Below, piece by piece: positions 6,791 through 10,958 of a stretch of DNA of 10,958 nucleotides. The position numbers and the translations under genes were made by a program. The stretch's first letter is position 1; each line of letters begins with the position of its first letter. The stretch covers positions 1-10,958 of the forward strand of contig JBOHHM010000200.1 of assembly GCA_050725495.1 (NCBI GenBank), read 5' to 3'. The notes below the pieces were generated by a model that did not search any database, was not told the DNA's origin, and worked only from the letters and a program-made list of their open reading frames with translations. The DNA comes from JBOHHM01 sp050725495. Its GTDB lineage: Bacteria; Pseudomonadota; Gammaproteobacteria; Burkholderiales; Burkholderiaceae_C.

Positions 6791-6796
6791 AAGGAG
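6791..6796 (+). promoter_or_regulatory. Ribosome-binding site of the gamma-glutamyl ligase gene
   Basis: AAGGAG, a near-perfect Shine-Dalgarno, stands seven bases before the ATG at 6804-6806. It rules out the earlier in-frame ATG at 6771 as the main start. Confidence 0.75.
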
Positions 6797-6803
6797 CAAG
6801 CAG

Positions 6804-8177
6804 ATGGCCACAGCCCAAGAACACCCCGCCCTCGCCGCCGTGCGCCAGTCCGGCTGGGCCAAGGTCAAGGTCGCGGTCAGCGACATCGACGGCGTGCTGC
6901 GCGGCAAGTATTTGCACAAGGACAAGTTCTTCGGCGCGGCCGAGCCCCATCCCAAGGGCGGCTTCGGCTTTTGCGACGTGGTGTTCGGCTGGGACTCGTC
7001 GGACCACTGCTACGACAACACCACGGTCACCGGCTGGCAGCACGGGTTTCCCGATGCGCTGGCGCGGCTGGACCTCAACACCGCGCGCCATGTGCCCTGG
7101 GACAACGGCGTGCCGCTGTTTCTCGGCGAGTTCATCAACGCCGATGGTTCGCCGCACCCGGTCTGCCCGCGCCAGACCCTCAAGCGCGTGCTCAGGCGCG
7201 CCGAGGCCCTGGGCTTTCAGGTCATGACCGGCATGGAGTTCGAGTGGTTCAACTTCCTGGAAACGCCGCAGAGCTGGGCCGCCAAGAAAGGTGTCGCGCC
7301 CGAGCCGCTGACGCCCGGCATGTTCGGCTACTCGCTGCTGCGCGCGAACCAGAACCGCGAGTTCTTCAACGCCATCATGGACGAGATGCTGGCCTATGGC
7401 GTGCCGATCGAAGGCCTGCACACCGAAACCGGCCCCGGCGTCTACGAGGCCGCCATCGCTTTTAGCGAGGCGCTGGAGCAGGCCGACCGCTCCATCCTGT
7501 TCAAGACCGGCGCCAAGGAGATCGGCGCGCGCTTTGGCATCATGCCCAGCTTCATGGCCAAGTGGAGTCAGCAATACCCGGGCTGTTCGGGCCATATCCA
7601 CCAGAGTCTGTCGGACGGCCAAAGCAACCTGTTCTACGACGCCAACAGCCCGCGCCACATGAGCGCGCTGTTCGAAAGCTATCTGGCCGGCCAGGTCGCT
7701 TGCCTGATGGAGTTCGCGCCGATGTTCTGGCCCACGATCAACAGCTACAAGCGGCTGGTCGATGGCTTCTGGGCTCCGGTCAAGCCGACCTGGGGCATGG
7801 ACAACCGCACGGCCAGCTTTCGCGTGATCGCCGGCTCACCGAAAGCCACGCGGCTCGAAACCCGCTGCCCCGGCGCCGACGTCAATCCCTATCTGGCCAT
7901 GGCCGCCGTGATCGCGGCCGGCCTGCATGGCGTGGAGAAGGGCCTCAAGCTCACTGCGCCGCCGATCACCGGCACCAACCTGGGCGCCGAACACATCCCG
8001 CGCGCGCCGCGCACCCTGATCGAAACCACGCGCAACTTCCAGCAGTCCGCGATCGCGCGCGACTGGCTGGGCGACACCTTCGTCGACCATTTCGCCGCCA
8101 CGCGCGACTGGGAGTGGCGCCAGTGGCTCGACGGCGTCACCGACTGGGAGCTCAAACGCTATTTCGAGATCATTTGA
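6804..8177 (+). CDS. Glutamine-synthetase-like gamma-glutamyl-amine ligase
   Basis: This 457-residue protein has the glutamine synthetase fold: a beta-grasp N-terminal domain (about 18-115) and a catalytic domain (about 120-450). Metal and substrate residues are present: E145 and E147 in MEFEWF, E208 and E215 in TETGPGVYE, H264 and H266 in SGHIH, R335 and R340 near the nucleotide site, and the RLETRCPGADVNPYLA motif at 350-365. The flap, however, reads NSYKRLVDGFWAP, so W323 stands where true glutamine synthetase has the ammonia-deprotonating glutamate (PGFEAP). PuuA, IpuC and GlnA4, which join glutamate to polyamines, isopropylamine or ethanolamine, are the natural comparison. I infer ATP-dependent gamma-glutamylation of a primary amine, first step of the encoded pathway. 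The start has an AAGGAG site. It lies five bases before the alcohol dehydrogenase gene. The amine is unknown. Confidence 0.85.
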   Translation: MATAQEHPALAAVRQSGWAKVKVAVSDIDGVLRGKYLHKDKFFGAAEPHPKGGFGFCDVVFGWDSSDHCYDNTTVTGWQHGFPDALARLDLNTARHVPWDNGVPLFLGEFINADGSPHPVCPRQTLKRVLRRAEALGFQVMTGMEFEWFNFLETPQSWAAKKGVAPEPLTPGMFGYSLLRANQNREFFNAIMDEMLAYGVPIEGLHTETGPGVYEAAIAFSEALEQADRSILFKTGAKEIGARFGIMPSFMAKWSQQYPGCSGHIHQSLSDGQSNLFYDANSPRHMSALFESYLAGQVACLMEFAPMFWPTINSYKRLVDGFWAPVKPTWGMDNRTASFRVIAGSPKATRLETRCPGADVNPYLAMAAVIAAGLHGVEKGLKLTAPPITGTNLGAEHIPRAPRTLIETTRNFQQSAIARDWLGDTFVDHFAATRDWEWRQWLDGVTDWELKRYFEII

Positions 8178-8182
8178 AGACC

Positions 8183-9316
8183 ATGAGCATCACCGACTTT
8201 TCTTTCCCCACCGCGATCAAGTTCGGTCCCGGCGCGCGCCACTTGGTGGCCCAGCATCTGGCGCAGCAGGGCCTCAGGCGCCCGCTGATCGTGACCGACA
8301 AGGCGCTGGCCGCACTGCCGCTGCTGGCCGAGTTCATGACCCATCTGGGCGGGCTCGAGGTGGCCGTGTTCGCGGGCGTGTTCGGCAACCCGAGCTGCAG
8401 CCAGGTGATGGAGGGCGCCGCCGCCTTCAAGGCCCACCAGGCCGACTGCGTGATCGGTTTCGGCGGTGGCGCGGCGCTCGATGTGGCCAAGGTGGTGGGC
8501 GTGGTCGCCACGCACGAGGGCGACATCCTCGAGTACGCCTGGGACCACCCCAAGGTGCGGCCCATCGTGAACGAGCTGCCCTACTTTGTGGCCCTGCCCA
8601 CGACCGCGGGCACGGGCTCGGAAGTCGGCCGCTCGTCGGTGGTCAGCGAGAACGACACGCATTTGAAACGCGTGGTGTTCAACCCCAGGATCCTGGCCAA
8701 GGCGGTGTTCGCCGACCCCGAGCTCACGCTCGCCCTGCCCGCGCACGTGACGGCCGCCACCGGCATGGACGCGCTCACGCACAACATCGAGAGTTATCTC
8801 TCGCCGGCCTACCATCCGCTGTGCGACGGCATTGCGCTCGAAGGTACGCGCATCGCGGCGGCGGCCCTGGCCAAGGCGGTCCAGGAGCCCGGCAACCTGC
8901 AGGCTAGAGCCGACATGATGATGGCCTCGATGATGGGCGCGATTGCCTTCCAGAAAGACCTGGGTGCCGTGCATTCCTGCGCCCATGCGCTGGGCGCTGT
9001 CTGCGACCTGCATCACGGCCTGGCCAATGCGCTGATGATCGACACGGTGCTGGCCTGGAACTACGAGGCGGCGGTTGCGAAGTTTGACGAGCTGGCCCAT
9101 GTCTGCCGGGTCGGCGGTGGCGGCCAGGCCCTGGTGCCCTGGCTCAAGCAGCTCAAGGCCCACATCGGCATCACGGGCTCGCTGGCCGCGCATGGCGTGA
9201 GGCCCGAGCAGCTGCCGCGCCTGGTGCAGGTCGCCAGCGCCGATATCTGCCACCAGACCAATCCGCGGCCCTGCACGGCGGCGGATTTCGAGCGCCTGTT
9301 CAAGGCGGCGATGTGA
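8183..9316 (+). CDS. Iron-containing alcohol dehydrogenase
   Basis: This 377-residue group III alcohol dehydrogenase has the N-terminal dinucleotide-binding domain with GFGGGAALDVAK (92-103) and PTTAGTGSEV (139-148), followed by an all-helical metal domain. Predicted metal ligands are D196, H200, H264 and H278, nearly the same numbering as E. coli FucO; H268 is the likely second histidine of the active site. The reaction is reversible NAD(P)-linked oxidation of a primary alcohol to an aldehyde. It follows the ligase gene by five bases and precedes the hydrolase gene, so in context the substrate is probably a gamma-glutamylated amino alcohol such as gamma-glutamylethanolamide. A phosphonate-associated subgroup of iron alcohol dehydrogenases exists, and membership should be tested. 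The frame is open far upstream inside the ligase gene, but only the ATG at 8183 gives the normal N-terminus. Confidence 0.88.
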   Translation: MSITDFSFPTAIKFGPGARHLVAQHLAQQGLRRPLIVTDKALAALPLLAEFMTHLGGLEVAVFAGVFGNPSCSQVMEGAAAFKAHQADCVIGFGGGAALDVAKVVGVVATHEGDILEYAWDHPKVRPIVNELPYFVALPTTAGTGSEVGRSSVVSENDTHLKRVVFNPRILAKAVFADPELTLALPAHVTAATGMDALTHNIESYLSPAYHPLCDGIALEGTRIAAAALAKAVQEPGNLQARADMMMASMMGAIAFQKDLGAVHSCAHALGAVCDLHHGLANALMIDTVLAWNYEAAVAKFDELAHVCRVGGGGQALVPWLKQLKAHIGITGSLAAHGVRPEQLPRLVQVASADICHQTNPRPCTAADFERLFKAAM

Positions 9317-9344
9317 TGGGCTGCTATGGCTCAGCCCCAACGCC

Positions 9345-9348
9345 GGAG
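9345..9348 (+). promoter_or_regulatory. Ribosome-binding site of the PuuD-like gene
   Basis: GGAG is ten bases before the ATG at 9359-9361. It supports this start over the in-frame ATG at 9326, which would add eleven residues without family character. Confidence 0.45.
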
Positions 9349-9358
9349 CGACAACATC

Positions 9359-10144
9359 ATGAGTGACAGGCTCAAGATCGGCATCAGCGCCTGCTTTCTT
9401 CATCCCGACCCGCAGCGCAGCGCGTTTGCCAGCAAGACGCTGCAGTTTGTCGAGCAGTCGGTGGCGCACTGGATCATGTCGGGCGGCGCGCTGCCGGTGA
9501 TGGTGCCCTCGCCCACGGGCGACACGGCGCGCGGCGACATCGGCTTTACCGACTACGCGCAATGGCTCGATGGCCTGGTGTTGCATGGCGGCGCCGATGT
9601 CTGGCCCGGCAGCTACGGCGAGCAGCCGCTGCAGCAGCAATGGAGCGGCGACCGGGTTCGCGACGAATACGAGCAGGCGCTGGTCCACGCCTTCGTCGCG
9701 GCGGGCAAGCCGGTGTTTGGCGTGTGCCGCGGCCTGCAGCTGATCAACGTGGCCTTTGGCGGCACGCTGTACCAGGATCTTGCCACGCAGCAGCCTTCGG
9801 CCGTCACGCACCGCGACGCACAGGCCTACGACTACAACTTCCACGAGGTCGACTTGCTGCCTGAATCATGGCTGAGCCCGCTCTATCCGGGCGCCAAGCG
9901 CTATAAAATCAATAGCATTCACCACCAGGCGATCAAGGACCTGGCGCCCGGCTTCGTGGTGCAGGCGCGCTGCAGCGACGACGGCACGATCGAGGCCATA
10001 CGCCGCAGCGGCGAGCCCTATGTGGCGGCCGTGCAATGGCACCCGGAATTCCACAAACCCGAACTGGGCACCATCGACGACGGGCCCATCCTGCAGGACT
10101 TTCTCGAGGCGGCGCGGGCCGCCCGCAAGCACACGAACCCATGA
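9359..10144 (+). CDS. PuuD-like gamma-glutamyl amide hydrolase (class I glutamine amidotransferase, peptidase C26)
   Basis: This 261-residue cytoplasmic enzyme belongs to the class I amidotransferase/peptidase C26 group, of which E. coli PuuD hydrolyses gamma-glutamyl-GABA. The nucleophile elbow is FGVCRG with C123, and the rest of the triad is H228 and E230 in VQWHPE. The oxyanion region LHGGADVWPG (75-84) and the NSIHHQ motif (185-190) are typical of this group. Standing alone, without a synthetase domain, it should cut the gamma-glutamyl amide and return glutamate, the last step of the proposed pathway. The ATG at 9359 has a GGAG site; the gap from the dehydrogenase gene is 42 bases. Its stop overlaps the next start as ATGA. 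The AT-rich palindrome described separately lies inside its NSIHHQ segment. Substrate side chain unknown. Confidence 0.87.
   Translation: MSDRLKIGISACFLHPDPQRSAFASKTLQFVEQSVAHWIMSGGALPVMVPSPTGDTARGDIGFTDYAQWLDGLVLHGGADVWPGSYGEQPLQQQWSGDRVRDEYEQALVHAFVAAGKPVFGVCRGLQLINVAFGGTLYQDLATQQPSAVTHRDAQAYDYNFHEVDLLPESWLSPLYPGAKRYKINSIHHQAIKDLAPGFVVQARCSDDGTIEAIRRSGEPYVAAVQWHPEFHKPELGTIDDGPILQDFLEAARAARKHTNP
9900..9916. repeat. AT-rich palindrome GCTAT-N7-ATAGC inside the hydrolase gene
   Basis: GCTATAAAATCAATAGC stands out in a very GC-rich gene. It encodes part of the conserved RYKINSIHHQ stretch, so it is compatible with protein function. Its arms and core resemble the head of a short AT-rich element that I recall between genes in Comamonadaceae, but chance similarity imposed by the protein motif is quite possible. 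Confidence 0.25.
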
Positions 10145-10958
10145 ACCAGCTGACCATTCACAACCCCGCCACCGGCGCGCAGATCGCCGCCGTGCCCGCC
10201 GACGATGCGGCTTCGGTCGCCGCCAAGGCCGCCGCCGCCCGCGCCGCCCAGCCGCGCTGGGCCGCCGTGTCACTGGCCGAGCGCAAGGCCTGCATCGCGC
10301 GTTTTCGCGCGGCCATCGTCGAGCAGCTCGAAGCGCTGGCCACCACGATGACGACTGAGACCGGCAAGCCGATCACGATGTCGCGCAACGAGCTCAATGG
10401 CCTGCTCGGGCGCATCGACTTCTTCCTCAAGGAAGTCGATCTTTGCCTGGCGACCGAAACCGTGTTCGAGGACGACGCCATGAAAGAGCAAATCCAGCAC
10501 ACGCCGCTGGGCCTGGTGGCCAATATCTCGGCCTGGAACTACCCCTGGTTCGTTGGCTGCAATGTCATCGTTCCGGCCCTGTTGACCGGCAATGCCGTGC
10601 TCTACAAGCCCTCGGAGTACGCGACGCTGACCGGCCTGGCGATCGCGCGCCTGCTGCACGAGGCGGGCGTGCCGCCAGACCTGTTCGTGCCCCTGATCGG
10701 CGGCGGCGCGGTCGGCGCCGCACTGCTCGAGCAGAGGATCGACGGCCTGTTCTTCACCGGCTCGCACGCCACCGGTGCCAGGATCGCCCAGGCCCTGGGC
10801 TCGCGCCTCGTTAAGCTGCAGCTCGAACTCGGCGGCAAGGACCCGAGCTATGTCTGCGATGACGCCGACCCGAAGACGGCCGCCGAGTCGCTGGCCGACG
10901 GCGCCATGTACAACAGCGGCCAGAGCTGCTGCTCGGTCGAGCGCATCTATGTGCACGA
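10141..10958 (+). CDS. NAD(P)-dependent aldehyde dehydrogenase, N-terminal part
   Basis: The gene runs off the right edge; 272 complete codons of the usual 450-490 are visible. The motifs of the aldehyde dehydrogenase superfamily are present: ISAWNYPW with N133, the NAD-contacting K156-P157-S158-E159 stretch, FFTGS (204-208), the general base E229 in LELGGKD, and the nucleophile C263 in SGQSCC, next to a second cysteine C264. The enzyme oxidises an aldehyde to the acid with NAD(P)+. Its ATG overlaps the hydrolase stop in an ATGA, so the two are translationally coupled. In context the aldehyde is probably the gamma-glutamylated product of the upstream alcohol dehydrogenase. Phosphonoacetaldehyde or succinate semialdehyde are other options. 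The cofactor choice and the C-terminal half cannot be read here. Confidence 0.9.
   Translation, partial: MNQLTIHNPATGAQIAAVPADDAASVAAKAAAARAAQPRWAAVSLAERKACIARFRAAIVEQLEALATTMTTETGKPITMSRNELNGLLGRIDFFLKEVDLCLATETVFEDDAMKEQIQHTPLGLVANISAWNYPWFVGCNVIVPALLTGNAVLYKPSEYATLTGLAIARLLHEAGVPPDLFVPLIGGGAVGAALLEQRIDGLFFTGSHATGARIAQALGSRLVKLQLELGGKDPSYVCDDADPKTAAESLADGAMYNSGQSCCSVERIYVH

Noticed and set aside
7562..8182. Alcohol dehydrogenase frame open upstream through the ligase gene
   Set aside because: The upstream part is an out-of-frame reading of the ligase; the ATG at 8183 gives the normal family N-terminus, so there is no fusion protein.
8159..9844. Minus-strand ORF of about 561 codons
   Set aside because: It spans two well-supported plus-strand enzymes in antisense and has no recognisable motif.

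Overview
The window is a high-GC, densely coded bacterial chromosome segment. Codon use, gene content and gene order point to a betaproteobacterium of the order Burkholderiales, most likely Comamonadaceae; this is inferred from gene families, not from a marker search. Base composition and codon use look uniform, and I see no transposase, integrase, tRNA, rRNA or CRISPR array.

Layout. (1) Positions 1-248 hold the 3' end of a glyceraldehyde-3-phosphate dehydrogenase gene (+). (2) Positions 365-2631 form a minus-strand operon read right to left: a GntR/FCD regulator, a candidate unlisted 45-codon gene, a PhnZ-type HD-domain oxygenase and an EamA/DMT membrane protein. The start and stop codons overlap at each junction after the regulator. 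(3) Positions 2632-2816 are an AT-rich divergent control region with a FadR/FCD-like operator between two back-to-back promoter candidates. (4) Positions 2817-6674 encode a plus-strand ABC importer of the putative 2-aminoethylphosphonate (PhnS2-PhnT2-PhnU2) type: binding protein, ATPase and a fused double permease. (5) Positions 6804-10958 encode a plus-strand catabolic set: a glutamine-synthetase-like gamma-glutamyl-amide ligase, an iron-dependent alcohol dehydrogenase, a PuuD-like class I amidotransferase/hydrolase and an aldehyde dehydrogenase that runs off the end.

How they may work together. The regulator, HD oxygenase, EamA protein and importer all belong to families tied to phosphonate use in Burkholderiales, yet no PhnW, PhnX, PhnA or PhnY is visible. 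In their place stand the four activities needed to turn an amino alcohol into an amino acid under gamma-glutamyl protection: ligation to glutamate, alcohol to aldehyde, aldehyde to acid, then hydrolysis. With ethanolamine the product would be glycine, which is also the product of PhnZ acting on 2-amino-1-hydroxyethylphosphonate. I therefore read the locus as an aminophosphonate/amino-alcohol uptake and gamma-glutamylation island. The true substrate cannot be settled from sequence.

The most notable details are the full set of PhnZ-type metal ligands in the HD protein, the replacement of the glutamine-synthetase flap glutamate by tryptophan, the small overlapping ORF between regulator and oxygenase, and the tight divergent operator.
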